Positions 1 through 9,506 of a stretch of DNA of 58,810 nt are shown here, piece by piece. Every line of letters begins with the position of its first letter. Positions within the stretch are counted from its first letter, which is position 1. Under the pieces are notes generated by a model. That model made no database searches. It was not told the DNA's origin and saw only the letters and a list, made by a program, of their open reading frames with translations. The stretch covers positions 1 to 58,810 of the forward strand of contig NZ_BMGR01000022.1 of NCBI RefSeq assembly GCF_014640295.1, given 5' to 3'. Source of the stretch: Paenibacillus abyssi. GTDB lineage: Bacteria; Bacillota; Bacilli; Paenibacillales; Paenibacillaceae. The translations under genes and the position numbers were made by a program.

Positions 1-59
1 TGCATGTATTAGGCACGCCGCCAGCGTTCGTCCTGAGCCAGGATCAAACTCTCCATAAA
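1..59 (-). rRNA. rrs: 16S ribosomal RNA, 5' end only
   Basis: Read on the minus strand this begins near position 59 with the universal 16S opening, GAGAGTTTGATCCTGGCTCAG-like, followed by the conserved stretch around GACGAACGCTGGCGGCGTGC. Only about 59 nt of the roughly 1.5 kb gene lie inside the window; the rest continues beyond base 1. It follows bofA exactly as rrnA follows bofA in Bacillus subtilis. Confidence 0.97.
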
Positions 60-175
60 AGGTGTCTTTATCTCTCGGCTGAAAGCCGATGGATAATGAG
101 CGCCGAATGTGAGCTGATTGCTCATTACGTTTATTGCTTTTCTATAGCTCAGTGAGCTATAGGGCATTTCGCTCG

Positions 176-275
176 TTGTTCAGTTTTCAAAGAACAAATA
201 TTGTTTCTTTTTGTCGACCACCTTCTCAGCGGCGACCTTTATAATATATCACAGTAGGCATCCATAATGCAAGCA
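176..275 (-). promoter_or_regulatory. rRNA operon promoter and leader
   Basis: On the minus strand there is a plausible sigma-A promoter, with -35 TTGCAT (267-272) and -10 TATATT (243-248) separated by 18 nt. Downstream, at about 180-200, lies TTCTTTGAAAACTGAAC, which is typical of pre-16S leaders in Bacillales and resembles the boxA antitermination region. Further upstream promoters may exist in the AT-rich stretch up to 330. The -10 assignment is approximate because the region is a run of TATA-like words. Confidence 0.55.
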
Positions 276-402
276 TTATTTTTTTACCAGCTGTTTGCAT
301 CTCGCATCCTTTAATCAGGCGCGAACAATAATGTAGCATAGATCGATCCCGTGAGTCAACACCTTATTTCTTTTCACTTTGATATTTGTCCTAATCCTCT
401 CT

Positions 403-666
403 TTACAGTACTGTCCATTGAAGGCCAAGAATAAGCAGGATCCCTGGTACGCCTAATAAAACCACTGTGGCAACGGTGGCTGGATTAAGCGGGATATAAA
501 ATCCTGCGATCCACCCTGAAAAGTTTAGAACATATAACACCAAGGCAACTGCAATCAGATGAAGTGCAAATCGCTTCAACACCGCCCCTGTGATTCGATT
601 TCTAATGAGAATTACAATTAACATGACCAGGGAAACAATAAGCAATGTAAGCCACACTGTCTTCAT
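403..666 (-). CDS. bofA: BofA-like pro-sigma-K processing inhibitor
   Basis: This is a small integral membrane protein of 87 residues with two to three hydrophobic segments (residues 4-20, 30-50 and 60-85). BofA in B. subtilis holds the SpoIVFB protease inactive in the outer forespore membrane until sigma-G signalling. Identification rests on size, hydrophobicity and position: it lies between yaaL and the rRNA operon, as in Bacillus. I chose the ATG at 666, ten codons inside the longest frame, because GGGAGGGAGAA stands just upstream. It overlaps the yaaL stop as ATGA, so the two are translationally coupled. Confidence 0.85.
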   Translation of the reverse strand: MKTVWLTLLIVSLVMLIVILIRNRITGAVLKRFALHLIAVALVLYVLNFSGWIAGFYIPLNPATVATVVLLGVPGILLILGLQWTVL

Positions 667-932
667 CCCGTTTCTCCCTCCCTGCACGACGACCAATTAA
701 CAGGCATCTTTTTCGCATGTCTAAGCAGCATTTCATAACGTTTCTCCGCCGCTTCAATAGCAAAAATCGCATAATCAACCTGATCCTTCCCCAATGCATA
801 TTCAAAATGCCGCTGAGCATTGACCCAGTCACGATGTGCCTCCCAGATCTCGTTAACCAAATCTTGCACCAACTGATCCTTTTCGCCGCTTATTTTGCTG
901 CGTTGTATTGACCCCTTTATCCACCACTTCAT
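663..932 (-). CDS. yaaL: YaaL-like DUF2508 protein
   Basis: An 89-residue soluble, charged, predicted helical protein of unknown biochemical role. It matches the YaaL/DUF2508 family in size, in its central helix (residues 25-75) and in position between recR and bofA. The start is supported by GGGAGGGG seven bases upstream. The stop overlaps the bofA start. In B. subtilis the family is grouped with recombination and sporulation genes only by position, so no function should be read into it. Confidence 0.8.
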   Translation of the reverse strand: MKWWIKGSIQRSKISGEKDQLVQDLVNEIWEAHRDWVNAQRHFEYALGKDQVDYAIFAIEAAEKRYEMLLRHAKKMPVNWSSCREGETG

Positions 933-1130
933 CCTGAACCCCTCCCGCTTGTCCCGATTAAGCGCTCACTATTACCATCTTATCGATGGGGAGTTAAACT
1001 TAGAACCAATCCAGGCAAGAGATTCTTATGCCAAGCAGAAACGGCTTACGCCGCCTTTGAAGACGGAGAGATCCGTTCGCGGTAAATGCTAAAAAAGTAT
1101 AGAGTGAAAACTTATACAAGCTTAGCATTC
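933..1130. other. Intergenic region without a supported gene
   Basis: No reading frame here has a convincing ribosome site. Short inverted repeats are present, such as ACGGAGAGATCCGT near 1063 and CGGCTTACGCCG near 1045. On the minus strand the segment lies between the recR terminator and yaaL, so it probably carries the yaaL-bofA promoter, although I cannot pick one out with confidence. Confidence 0.4.
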
Positions 1131-1166
1131 AAAAAAACCGTCTGGACAATTTGTCCAGACGGTTTC
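1131..1166 (-). terminator. Rho-independent terminator after recR
   Basis: A perfect stem ACCGTCTGGAC / GTCCAGACGGT with a short loop is followed on the minus strand by seven T residues. It separates the dnaX-ebfC-recR unit from yaaL-bofA. Confidence 0.85.
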
Positions 1167-1174
1167 TTCACAAA

Positions 1175-1774
1175 TCAATGCAGTTCACGGCGGCCTTCAA
1201 GCGCCTTCGATAAAGTAACCTCATCCGCATACTCCAGATCGCCACCTACAGGCAATCCATGCGCGATCCGGGTGACTCGGATTCCAAAGGGCTTCACAAG
1301 CCGCGACAAATACATCGCAGTAGCTTCGCCTTCAATATTCGGGTTCGTTGCCAGGATGAGCTCTTGCACGCGTTCATCGCTCAGTCGCCCTAACAATTCG
1401 GCGATCCGGATCTCTTCCGGCCCAATCCCCTCCATCGGAGATATGGCCCCCTGCAGCACATGATACTGGCCTTGAAATTCCTTCGTCCGTTCCATGGCCA
1501 CAAGATCCCTCGATTCCTGAACGACACAGATCACTGACGCGTCACGCGTCTTATCCTGACAGATCCGGCACGGATCGACATCTGTAATATTACAGCACAC
1601 CGAGCAGTAATGAAGATTTCTTTTGACGCTGACAAGCGCTTTGGCAAAATCGATAACGTCATCCTCTTTCATCCGCAGCACATGAAAAGCCAGCCGAGCG
1701 GCGGTCTTAGGACCGATCCCCGGCAAACGCGAGAATGCGTCGATTAATTTGGCGATCGGTTCGGGATAAAACAT
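1175..1774 (-). CDS. recR: Recombination mediator RecR
   Basis: A 199-residue protein of the normal family length. RecR works with RecO and RecF to load RecA at gaps and stalled forks. Features visible in order are an N-terminal helix-hairpin-helix ([14 protein letters not shown], about residues 15-28), a four-cysteine zinc finger (C-x2-C ... C-x2-C, about 57-72) and a Toprim domain ([13 protein letters not shown], then EGEATAMYL). It starts three bases after the ebfC stop, so it is cotranscribed and probably coupled to ebfC and dnaX, as in other Firmicutes. Confidence 0.97.
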   Translation of the reverse strand: MFYPEPIAKLIDAFSRLPGIGPKTAARLAFHVLRMKEDDVIDFAKALVSVKRNLHYCSVCCNITDVDPCRICQDKTRDASVICVVQESRDLVAMERTKEFQGQYHVLQGAISPMEGIGPEEIRIAELLGRLSDERVQELILATNPNIEGEATAMYLSRLVKPFGIRVTRIAHGLPVGGDLEYADEVTLSKALEGRRELH

Positions 1775-1777
1775 CTT

Positions 1778-2089
1778 CTAGAAGAGTCCCGGAATTTTCA
1801 TGCCGCCGGTAAATTTGCCCATGTCCTGGTTAGACATTTCTTCTGCCTTAGTCAAAGCGTCATTAACAGCCGTCAGGACCAGATCCTGAAGCATTTCTAC
1901 ATCCTCCGGGTCCACTGCTTCCGGTTTGATTGTAATATCAAGAAGCTTCTTATGGCCGTTTACAGTTACAGAGACGACGCCGCCACCGGCAGTTCCTTCA
2001 ATTGTCTTGTTTCCGAGCTCCTCTTGAGCCTTCATCATTTGCTCCTGCATCTTTTTCACTTGTTTCATCATTTGATTCATATTGTTCAT
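1778..2089 (-). CDS. ebfC: YbaB/EbfC-family nucleoid-associated protein
   Basis: A DNA-binding YbaB/EbfC (YaaK) family member of about 103 residues that forms a dimer with long helices. The methionine- and glutamine-rich N-terminus ([10 protein letters not shown]...) and the motif [23 protein letters not shown] are typical. I place the start at the second in-frame ATG (2089) because GAGGTG sits seven bases before it, whereas the ATG at 2095 directly abuts that site. It lies between dnaX and recR, the standard arrangement. Confidence 0.93.
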   Translation of the reverse strand: MNNMNQMMKQVKKMQEQMMKAQEELGNKTIEGTAGGGVVSVTVNGHKKLLDITIKPEAVDPEDVEMLQDLVLTAVNDALTKAEEMSNQDMGKFTGGMKIPGLF

Positions 2090-2119
2090 TTCCATTCACC
2101 TCATCATATGAATATATAA

Positions 2120-3937
2120 CTATTTCCCATCCTCGGTTACGACGACCAGCTCTTCACCAAACAGCTTCACCGCTTCATCAACCCATTCCGGACGGCCAGG
2201 CTCAGAGCGCGGATCCTCTGACTGCAGTTCGAGCAATTCACCTCCGGATGACTCCGGCTGCCCCTCGGAGGCCGCCATCCAATCCTTCACCATTACCGTC
2301 GTAAATTTTAAATCCCGCTTAAATACATCTCGTAATACTTGCTCGATAACCTCTCGGTTGGCGGGCTTCTCCGTCGTTTCCCGATGAATCGTATTTTTGA
2401 AAGCGATAAGAACGGAATCATCAATCGCGGATACCGGCTCCCCATTAATTAACCAAGCGTGGATCGAAATCCCCGCCTCTTTCACACGCTGCAGCACTTC
2501 ACTCCACTGCATCCGTATCTGCTGGAACTCCGCACTGTTACGCGTTCCAACATAAGGGTCAAGTTTGACTGGCATCCGGCTTATGCCACCGCCTGATGGG
2601 CTGCCGGCAGCCCGGTTGCCAAAGCCGCCGCCTCCCCGTGACGGTGCAGCAGCAGGGGCTCCCGCCCCCGTATGCTGGGCAGCGCCCGGCGCAGAGCCTG
2701 CAACAGACGGGCCGCTGCGCAGCAGCTGCTCAAGCTTGCGCTCAAGCGCTTCTACCTTCTGCTGCAGCTTAACCACTTCTGCGGTAGATGCCGCCCCGCC
2801 TGTGGATGCCTCCTGATAACCTTGCGCTTCGGAAGAGGCTTGCGCCCCGCTGTCCGGGAGCGTGCAGATTTTCATAAGTGCAACCTCAAATAAAGTCTGA
2901 GGCTGTACAGCGTGCTTCATTTCCACCTGATACTGATGCAGTACATCAATCATCCGAAACAAGCGGTCGCGGTCAAAAGCCTGAGCCATGGACCGGAACC
3001 GCTGCGCATCGACGATTCGCTCGGTCATCGCTTTGCCATCCGGAATCAGCTTTAACAACAACAAATCGCGGAAATAATACACGAGATTCTCCAGACATTT
3101 ATCCGCAGCCTTTCCTGCCAGCATCAATCCGTCCACGAGCGGCAGTATGGCCGCAACATCCCGTTTTTGGATGGCTTCGGCCAATTGGGCAAATTGTTCA
3201 GAGGCCATTCCGCCGGTCACATCGACCGCATCCTCGAGCGTCACGCGATTCACCGCAAACGCAGAAACCTGCTCAAGCAGGCTGATCGCGTCGCGCATAC
3301 CCCCATCCGATAATCTGGCAATATAGACTAACGCATCTTCGTCCGCATCAATCCGCTCATCCTCGCATATTCGCCGCAAGCGTTCGGTCTGTTCCTCAAG
3401 GGACACTTGACGGAAGTCAAAACGCTGGCATCTGGAAATGATCGTTGCAGGAAGCTTGTGCGGCTCGGTTGTCGCAAGAATAAAGACGACATGGCCCGGA
3501 GGCTCTTCTAATGTTTTTAGCAGCGCGTTAAATGCCTCGGAGGTCAGCATATGCACTTCATCGATAATATAAACCTTGTAACGAACCTCCGATGGCGCGT
3601 AACGAACCTTATCTCTTATGTCTCTGATTTCATCAATACCGCGGTTTGATGCGGCATCAATCTCCACCACGTCCATAACTGAGCCGGCTGTTATGCCAAG
3701 GCAGGCCTCACATTCATTGCAAGGCTCCGTGGAAGGGCCGTCTTGGCAGTTAATCGCTTTCGCGAAAATTTTGGCCGCGCTTGTCTTGCCTGTTCCCCGG
3801 GGACCGTTAAACAAATAAGCATGTGAGATACGCTGCTCCCGAATCGCATTCTGCAGCGTTTGGATGATATGCTGTTGACCAACCATATCCTGAAACGTCT
3901 GCGGACGCCAGGCTCGATATAAAGCGATATGGGACAC
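2120..3937 (-). CDS. dnaX: DNA polymerase III gamma/tau subunit
   Basis: The clamp-loader ATPase of the replicative polymerase, 605 residues. In order it shows Walker A GPRGTGKT near residue 45, a zinc module with cysteines in NCQ...CNECEACLG, Walker B with the DEVHML motif, a sensor region (ATTEPHKLP, then SRCQRFDFR) and the gamma/tau oligomerisation domain. After about residue 370 comes a low-complexity linker rich in Ala, Gly and Gln, and then a tau-type tail. The start is GTG with AAAGG nearby. No internal slippage site is obvious, so only tau is expected. Confidence 0.97.
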   Translation of the reverse strand: MSHIALYRAWRPQTFQDMVGQQHIIQTLQNAIREQRISHAYLFNGPRGTGKTSAAKIFAKAINCQDGPSTEPCNECEACLGITAGSVMDVVEIDAASNRGIDEIRDIRDKVRYAPSEVRYKVYIIDEVHMLTSEAFNALLKTLEEPPGHVVFILATTEPHKLPATIISRCQRFDFRQVSLEEQTERLRRICEDERIDADEDALVYIARLSDGGMRDAISLLEQVSAFAVNRVTLEDAVDVTGGMASEQFAQLAEAIQKRDVAAILPLVDGLMLAGKAADKCLENLVYYFRDLLLLKLIPDGKAMTERIVDAQRFRSMAQAFDRDRLFRMIDVLHQYQVEMKHAVQPQTLFEVALMKICTLPDSGAQASSEAQGYQEASTGGAASTAEVVKLQQKVEALERKLEQLLRSGPSVAGSAPGAAQHTGAGAPAAAPSRGGGGFGNRAAGSPSGGGISRMPVKLDPYVGTRNSAEFQQIRMQWSEVLQRVKEAGISIHAWLINGEPVSAIDDSVLIAFKNTIHRETTEKPANREVIEQVLRDVFKRDLKFTTVMVKDWMAASEGQPESSGGELLELQSEDPRSEPGRPEWVDEAVKLFGEELVVVTEDGK

Positions 3938-4026
3938 ACAGACCTTTCCTTTCTACCCGCACCTCGCGGATATTCATCCGATGGTTCTATTATACACTAT
4001 CATTATCGTTAGAAAAACTCCTGGCA

Positions 4027-5490
4027 TCAATCCGCCGTATTCCGTGCCCGCTCTTCAATTGAGCACGGAATACTCACTGTAAATATCGTTCCGATCCCCT
4101 TCGTCGAGACCCGAATGACACCACCCATCTCATGGATAATGCGCTGGCAAACCGATAAACCCAGCCCTGTGCCATTTTGCTTTGTCGTAACAAAGGGATC
4201 AAATATTTTATCAATGATGCCGGGCGGGATTCCCGGGCCGGTATCATGAATATCGATATTGATCCAACGGACAAACCCGTTAACACGTTCAATTTTACCG
4301 GACACGGTCAAGACACCGCCTTCGCTCATCGCCTCAATGCCATTTTTGCAAATGTTGAGGAACACTTGCTTGAGCATCTCCCGATCCGCCACAACCCGCG
4401 GCAGCGACGCATCCGGATCAAACTGGACCACAATGCCGTGCAACAGCGCTTCATTGCTTACAATCGGCATAATCTCCTTTAACACCATACTTAGCTCCAC
4501 AATATCAAAATTAACGTCTTTGGGCTTGCTGAGCAGCAGAAATTCACTGACCAGGTTATTGATCCGTTCAATCTCGTTTAGCATAATTTCAGTATAGCCG
4601 AATTCCTTATCCAACCCCTTTTCAAGTAAGGTGCTTTTAAACATTTGCAGAAACCCTTTAATCGCGGTAAGCGGGTTGCGAATTTCATGTGCCGTCCCGG
4701 CCGCAATCTGCCCGATCATCGCCAACCGGTCGCTTCGCTGCACCTGTGCTTCAAGTGAACGCAAGTCGGAAACATCTTTGAATATCACATAAGCGCCAAG
4801 CAATTGATTCTGTTCATCCTTCAGCAAATTGGCATCCATTAACAGTTCCCGCCGCTCGTCTCCACTTGCCCACTGCAAAGGATGGTTACGAACCGGTATT
4901 TCTTCAACCACCATCTGCTTTAATAATTGATGCTCCAGCGGTGCTCGCAGGAACAGTTCCTCCATTGTCCTGCCCACAACATCCTGGCATCTGACGCCCA
5001 AAACCCGACAAGCCAGCGGACTCATATCGCTAACACGGAAATCGGGCTGCAGCAAAATCACGCCCAAACTTTCATCCCTCAAAATCATTAAAGCGAACTG
5101 CTGCAGCAAATCCCCGGTTTCCAAGGGATCTGTACGGTGCAATAAGGCAAGCCGCCGCATTTCTGAGGATTCGTTCATGAATTTCATCATCGCCAAGTCC
5201 GCCTCCAGATTCCCGCCATTCGCCTTTCGTACCCTAACGGCGGCAGGTCGTCTCCTCTCCTTAACCTTCGATGTAGCCCGTTCTTCTAACTGTTCAATTA
5301 TTTCATACATTGATTTCCCGGCAATATCCTTCCCTACGAAGCCAGTCTGCCTCAAAAACAGATCGTTTGACCTTTCTATAACCAAATCGGAATCCATAAG
5401 AATCATCATTGTATAGGGGAGCGTGTTCAATAAAGTCTCCAATGCATCATCGCGGACAAAAATAACATGCTCGGATGGTTCACAGTACAA
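4027..5490 (-). CDS. PAS-domain sensor histidine kinase
   Basis: A 487-residue kinase without membrane segments, so it probably acts in the cytoplasm. It has PAS-like regions at roughly 15-70 and 130-240, a HisKA domain with the phosphoacceptor His268 in HEIRNPLTAIKGF, and a HATPase domain with N (KNGIEAM), G1 (DTGPGIP) and G2 (GTGLGLSV) boxes. No response regulator is adjacent. Orphan PAS kinases of this shape in spore formers often feed the Spo0F-Spo0A phosphorelay, and spo0F lies about 6.5 kb away; that link is inference. The start is TTG with AAGGGGTGA five bases upstream. Confidence 0.9.
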   Translation of the reverse strand: MYCEPSEHVIFVRDDALETLLNTLPYTMMILMDSDLVIERSNDLFLRQTGFVGKDIAGKSMYEIIEQLEERATSKVKERRRPAAVRVRKANGGNLEADLAMMKFMNESSEMRRLALLHRTDPLETGDLLQQFALMILRDESLGVILLQPDFRVSDMSPLACRVLGVRCQDVVGRTMEELFLRAPLEHQLLKQMVVEEIPVRNHPLQWASGDERRELLMDANLLKDEQNQLLGAYVIFKDVSDLRSLEAQVQRSDRLAMIGQIAAGTAHEIRNPLTAIKGFLQMFKSTLLEKGLDKEFGYTEIMLNEIERINNLVSEFLLLSKPKDVNFDIVELSMVLKEIMPIVSNEALLHGIVVQFDPDASLPRVVADREMLKQVFLNICKNGIEAMSEGGVLTVSGKIERVNGFVRWINIDIHDTGPGIPPGIIDKIFDPFVTTKQNGTGLGLSVCQRIIHEMGGVIRVSTKGIGTIFTVSIPCSIEERARNTAD

Positions 5491-5617
5491 CAGCTATCAC
5501 CCCTTCAGTCCGTTCATACCGCAGCTTGCATGCTTAGACCATTTCAACTATTTCTTTTAGTATTCTCTTCCATTTCATAAGATTCCTTCCTATTTTGAGA
5601 GCACTAGCCCTGAAATG

Positions 5618-5672
5618 AAAAAAAACATCTTTCAAGCAGTCTGTTGGTAGTCAACTCTGCTAAAAAGATGTT
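5618..5672 (-). terminator. Terminator of the SRP RNA gene
   Basis: On the minus strand the arms AACATCTTT...AGCAG and CTGCTT...AAAGATGTT form a long hairpin followed by eight T residues. It starts about 30 nt after the 3' end of the SRP RNA. Confidence 0.85.
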
Positions 5673-5702
5673 CCTCATCTTAACTATTCATGGTGAAAAT
5701 GT

Positions 5703-5976
5703 TACCGTGCACCTGCCCTTGATTAATGCGACCCAGGCGGCACTCTTGATTCCAGCTCTGACCAGGCACTCCCCCGGCACATAGACAAACTTGCTTACGG
5801 CTGCTTCCTTCCGGACCTGACCGGGTTCACAAGCGTCCATTGCGGAGGACCCGACCGTCAACACTGTTCACAAGCGCCAGACCCTACATCAACATAACCT
5901 AAAGCAGGAATTCAACCTCGCTACAGCGGATTGCGAGTTACAGGGCACCGCTACCTCCCCGTCTAGCACGGCAAAA
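5703..5976 (-). ncRNA. ffs: Signal recognition particle RNA, large Bacillus type
   Basis: About 270 nt, like the B. subtilis scRNA. The conserved Ffh-binding loop reads GGTCAGGTCCGGAAGGAAGCA (reverse complement at about 5800-5820). The 5' end GCCGTGCTAGACGGGGAGGT and the 3' end AGGTGCACGGTA pair to close the Alu domain. The RNA forms the SRP with Ffh and targets nascent membrane and secreted proteins. It precedes dnaX here, with the kinase gene in between. Ends are approximate to a few nucleotides. Confidence 0.95.
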
Positions 5977-6032
5977 ATAAGTATATCCGATTCCACTCCA
6001 ATACGCAACCTGGCGGATAAAGTTAACAAGTC

Positions 6033-6446
6033 TCAGCGTTTTATCTTTACATGAATCGTATAGCGCGGCATATTGAACTGCAACATCTCTTGCGCTTCTT
6101 TCGCAAGGCTTTCGATTTGGGCCTCGCTAAGACCCCTGTTAGGAACCAGGCGCACATAGATATGGGGATCTTGATTCGTAAAGTGCACATCTTCAATTCC
6201 GCCAAGCTGCCGCAGTTTTTCTTCCATAAAGTTAAAATCATTGGTGTAGCTGTAATAATGGATATTATTGGGCAAATTCGGATTGCTGTTGGACAATCCC
6301 AAATAACCATCGTGCCCGTAAGTTTTCGGTCCGGTATCACGCAAATGATCATCGCCGCATCCGGATAAAAGCAACACGCAGGCCAGCAGGACAAACCAGG
6401 CTAACGCTTGTCTGCGAGTGTATTTAAAGCTGATCAGCCTTATCAT
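6033..6446 (-). CDS. Small lipoprotein, YhcN/YlaJ-like
   Basis: A 137-residue secreted protein. It starts with a basic region and a hydrophobic core ending in the lipobox LLLSGCG (Cys near residue 30), so it should be lipidated and anchored on the outer face of the membrane. The mature part contains IEDVHFTNQDPHIYVRL and ends in a VKIKR strand, resembling sporulation lipoproteins of the YhcN/YlaJ type; this family call is tentative. The ATG at 6446 is preceded by GGGAGGC, which is also the 3' arm of the rpmE terminator. Confidence 0.7.
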   Translation of the reverse strand: MIRLISFKYTRRQALAWFVLLACVLLLSGCGDDHLRDTGPKTYGHDGYLGLSNSNPNLPNNIHYYSYTNDFNFMEEKLRQLGGIEDVHFTNQDPHIYVRLVPNRGLSEAQIESLAKEAQEMLQFNMPRYTIHVKIKR

Positions 6447-6492
6447 AAAAAAGCCTCCCTTCATACCATAGGATGGCTGAGGGAGGCTCTTG
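6447..6492 (-). terminator. Terminator of rpmE overlapping a ribosome binding site
   Basis: Minus-strand arms AGAGCCTCCCTC and AAGGGAGGCTTTTTT form a strong hairpin with a T6 run that ends at the ATG of the lipoprotein gene. The GGGAGGC in the descending arm is the only visible Shine-Dalgarno sequence of that gene. Confidence 0.8.
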
Positions 6493-6523
6493 TATTCTGC
6501 TAATTTGAGGCAGATGCCGGTAA

Positions 6524-6721
6524 TTAGATACCGTATTTCTTTTTGAATTTGTCGACGCGTCCACCAGCATCCAAGAACTTCTGCTTCCCGGTAAAGAACG
6601 GGTGGCAAACGGAACAAATCTCAACACGCAGGTTCGGTTTAATCGAACCGGTCTCGAAGCTGTTGCCGCATGCGCAGGTTACAGTGGTGACATGGTACGT
6701 CGGATGAATACCTTGTTTCAT
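6524..6721 (-). CDS. rpmE: 50S ribosomal protein L31, zinc form
   Basis: A 65-residue protein of normal length for L31. Cysteines 16, 18, 36 and 39 (TCACGNSF and CSVCHPF) make it the zinc-containing type, not the zinc-independent YtiA paralogue. The start at 6721 has GAGGTGAA seven bases upstream. It lies downstream of rho with a radical SAM gene between, whereas in B. subtilis rpmE follows rho directly. It ends in its own terminator. Confidence 0.97.
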   Translation of the reverse strand: MKQGIHPTYHVTTVTCACGNSFETGSIKPNLRVEICSVCHPFFTGKQKFLDAGGRVDKFKKKYGI

Positions 6722-6827
6722 CGAGTTCACCTCTTTCTGCCCTGAGTCAACGTGCGGACCCAGAGTTAAATCACACATAAACGAAGTATAACATGAAGGG
6801 TTCACTTTATGCAATGGAATTATTCGC

Positions 6828-8096
6828 TCAGCGCGGCGTGCCGTCCATTTGCCTTTTGATCGGCGGTACATGTGTATAAGATCCCATAACGACATCCGGC
6901 AGCTCCGCTTCAAATATTTCCATGGCCTGCTTCATTCCGTAAATTTCACCCTGCGCTTTTGGAATAAGCTCCAAGTAGCTCTCCGGATCAATGTTCAAAT
7001 TACGAAACTGAATGAGCCTCAGGCCCGTACGCTTGGCAAATCCGATCATCGCTTCAATTTCCTCTTCCCGATCGGTGACTCCTGGAAAGATCAGATAGTT
7101 AATCGAGGTATAGACCCCTTTATCCGTCGCATATTTAAGCGACTTTTCCACATTAGCAAGCGTATATGCCCGCGGTTTGTAATACGCGTTATAATGATCA
7201 TCCAGCGCACTGATGGTGCTGACGCGCATCAGATCAAGGCCCGCGTCGACAATCGCACGGATATGGTCGGTCAAGCCTGCATTGGTGTTAATATTGATAT
7301 ACCCGAGTGAGGTTTGGGCACGCACCCGTTTCATCGCCTCGACAATAATCGCCGCTTGCGTAGAGGGCTCGCCCTCACAGCCTTGTCCAAAGCTTATAAT
7401 GGACTCTGGCGTTTTTAAATGCTCCAGCATAATGTCCACGACCTCATCAACCGTAGGCTTGAAGTTCATCCTCGTTTGAGGGGCAGGAAAGCCGCTGTCA
7501 TCCGGCTGCTCGGATATGCAGCCAAAACATCCGGCATTGCAGGAATAGGAGACGGGAACCGCTCCTTCCCACCGCTGTAGAAATGTATTTGATGCGGTCA
7601 AGCATTCGTAGCCAAGAGCGCAATGGGACAAGTGCTTGTACAGACGGTTCTCCGGATATTTGTCGAGCAGCTCGTTTACACGCAGCTCCAGCTCGCCGCG
7701 GTCGCAGTTGAGCGGATTCCAACGCTCTGGATCGTCCGTTGGTTTGGCAGCGACATAGAAAGCCCCGTCCTTCCAAACCACAGCCGAGTATCCAAAGAGC
7801 GGAAGCTTCTGTTCTTTGTCCGACTTCACGTAACCGGGTAGAGACAAGCGTGTGAAGCCTTGCGGCAGCAGCGCTCCGACCGCTTGCACCTCACCGGGCA
7901 GCAGCTGCATTTCGCCCGTATTCGGGTCCATGCCAACCGGTCTGGTAAACGGCAATCCGACAAGCGTCGCTCCATCGGGCAGTGGAATTAATTCGTCCTC
8001 AAGCAGCTCCACGACCATATCGCCGCTTCGGCCGAGCCCATAATAGTCCGGATGATCGAAAACATTGCCTTGTTCATCGGCAAATACGAGATTCAT
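6828..8096 (-). CDS. Radical SAM protein of unknown reaction
   Basis: 422 residues. The 4Fe-4S motif C186-x3-C190-x2-C193 ([13 protein letters not shown]) sits unusually far in, after about 180 residues of N-terminal domain. A glycine-rich SAM-binding segment follows ([11 protein letters not shown], about 240-250), then barrel strands such as YININTNAG and RVSTISA. The arrangement resembles radical SAM enzymes found next to rho/rpmE in Paenibacillus-type genomes, but I know of no assigned substrate. It begins 20 bases after the rho stop, so it should be in the same transcript. Confidence 0.85.
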   Translation of the reverse strand: MNLVFADEQGNVFDHPDYYGLGRSGDMVVELLEDELIPLPDGATLVGLPFTRPVGMDPNTGEMQLLPGEVQAVGALLPQGFTRLSLPGYVKSDKEQKLPLFGYSAVVWKDGAFYVAAKPTDDPERWNPLNCDRGELELRVNELLDKYPENRLYKHLSHCALGYECLTASNTFLQRWEGAVPVSYSCNAGCFGCISEQPDDSGFPAPQTRMNFKPTVDEVVDIMLEHLKTPESIISFGQGCEGEPSTQAAIIVEAMKRVRAQTSLGYININTNAGLTDHIRAIVDAGLDLMRVSTISALDDHYNAYYKPRAYTLANVEKSLKYATDKGVYTSINYLIFPGVTDREEEIEAMIGFAKRTGLRLIQFRNLNIDPESYLELIPKAQGEIYGMKQAMEIFEAELPDVVMGSYTHVPPIKRQMDGTPR

Positions 8097-8116
8097 GTTG
8101 TTCTACCGCCTTTGTC

Positions 8117-9454
8117 TTAGGATACCGGCGTCGACCGCACCGGCCGCCTGCCAGTCCCCCCGCTTCCCGAAGACGCCTGCCGGTTCGACCCTGGTCTTTC
8201 CCCAACTGTCGAAGCATCCAGCGCATCGAGAAACTCAGTATTGGTCTTACTATCTGCCAGCTTCTTCAGGAAGTTATCGACGAATTCCAAGGAGTCATTC
8301 ATTCCTTTGCGAATCATCCATACTTTATCCAGCTCTTCCTTCGTCAGCAGCATTTCTTCACGGCGTGTTCCCGAACGGCGAATATCGAGCGCAGGGAAGA
8401 TCCTCCGCTCAGCCAGTTTCCGATCGAGATGGAGCTCCATGTTACCGGTTCCTTTGAATTCCTCATAGATGATATCATCCATACGCGAGCCGGTTTCGAT
8501 CAGCGCCGTCGCGAGAATCGTCAGGCTGCCGCCCTCCTCTACGTTCCGCGCGGAACCGAAAAACCGTTTCGGACGATGGAACGCAGCCGGATCGATACCG
8601 CCGCTAAGCGTACGGCCCGAAGGCGGGATAACCAAATTGTACGCACGAGCCAGACGGGTAATGCTGTCGAGCAGAATGACTACATCTTTCTTGTGTTCCA
8701 CGAGCCGCAAAGCTCGTTCAAGCACAAGCTCCGCTACCTTGATATGGTGCTCCGGCAGTTCGTCGAATGTAGAAGCCACAACTTCCCCTTTAACCGAACG
8801 TTGCATATCCGTTACTTCCTCTGGACGCTCATCAATCAACAGAACGAATAGCTCGATTTCCGGTTGATTTGTCGAGATACTGTTGGCGATCTCTTTCAGC
8901 AGGAGCGTTTTACCCGCTTTGGGAGGTGCAACAATCAAGCCCCGTTGTCCAAGCCCGACTGGGGCAAGCAGATCCATGATACGCGTTGATAGATGGGATG
9001 GAGAGGTTTCTAGCACCAGTTTTTTCTGCGGATATAGAGGGGTTAGAGCAGGGAAATGAAGACGTTCTGAAGCATTATCGGGATTCTCCCCATTGACCGC
9101 ATTCACTTGCAGCAGTCCGAAATAACGCTCATTCTCCTTGGGCGCCCGACATTTGCCGGAGACGAGATCTCCTGTCCGGAGATCAAATTTACGGATTTGC
9201 GATGCAGAGATGTAAATGTCTTCGGTGCTTGGCAAATAATTAATCGGCCGGAGAAAACCATACCCTTCCGGCAAAATTTCAAGCACGCCCTGCATAAACA
9301 TCAGACCGCTTTTTTCCGCTTGGGCTCTTAAAATGGCAAAGATCAGTTCCTTCTTCTTAAGCTGCCCATAATAAGGAATTTGATATTGCTTGGCTAACTT
9401 ATAAAGCTCCGTCAGCTTTAACTCTTCCAGATCTGCGATCTGCAGTTCCGTCAT
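8117..9454 (-). CDS. rho: Transcription termination factor Rho
   Basis: A 445-residue hexameric RNA helicase. It has the N-terminal Rho-N helical domain (residues 1-45), the cold-shock-like RNA-binding domain ([18 protein letters not shown], about 68-85), Walker [15 protein letters not shown], Walker [17 protein letters not shown] and the Q/R-loop region [13 protein letters not shown]. The tail after about 415 is Gly/Arg/Ser rich and family-variable. The start ATG has GGTGAG upstream. It sits between murA and the radical SAM gene. Confidence 0.97.
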   Translation of the reverse strand: MTELQIADLEELKLTELYKLAKQYQIPYYGQLKKKELIFAILRAQAEKSGLMFMQGVLEILPEGYGFLRPINYLPSTEDIYISASQIRKFDLRTGDLVSGKCRAPKENERYFGLLQVNAVNGENPDNASERLHFPALTPLYPQKKLVLETSPSHLSTRIMDLLAPVGLGQRGLIVAPPKAGKTLLLKEIANSISTNQPEIELFVLLIDERPEEVTDMQRSVKGEVVASTFDELPEHHIKVAELVLERALRLVEHKKDVVILLDSITRLARAYNLVIPPSGRTLSGGIDPAAFHRPKRFFGSARNVEEGGSLTILATALIETGSRMDDIIYEEFKGTGNMELHLDRKLAERRIFPALDIRRSGTRREEMLLTKEELDKVWMIRKGMNDSLEFVDNFLKKLADSKTNTEFLDALDASTVGERPGSNRQASSGSGGTGRRPVRSTPVS

Positions 9455-9506
9455 GTTCTCACCACTTTATTCAATTTTCATCCAGCATTGCCGGATTTCG
9501 GCCTAT

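Noticed and set aside
1086-1463. Long plus-strand frame opposite recR
   Set aside because: It is the antisense shadow of recR. Similar shadows occur opposite dnaX, pyrG, argS, fba, rho and the GC-rich plus-strand genes.
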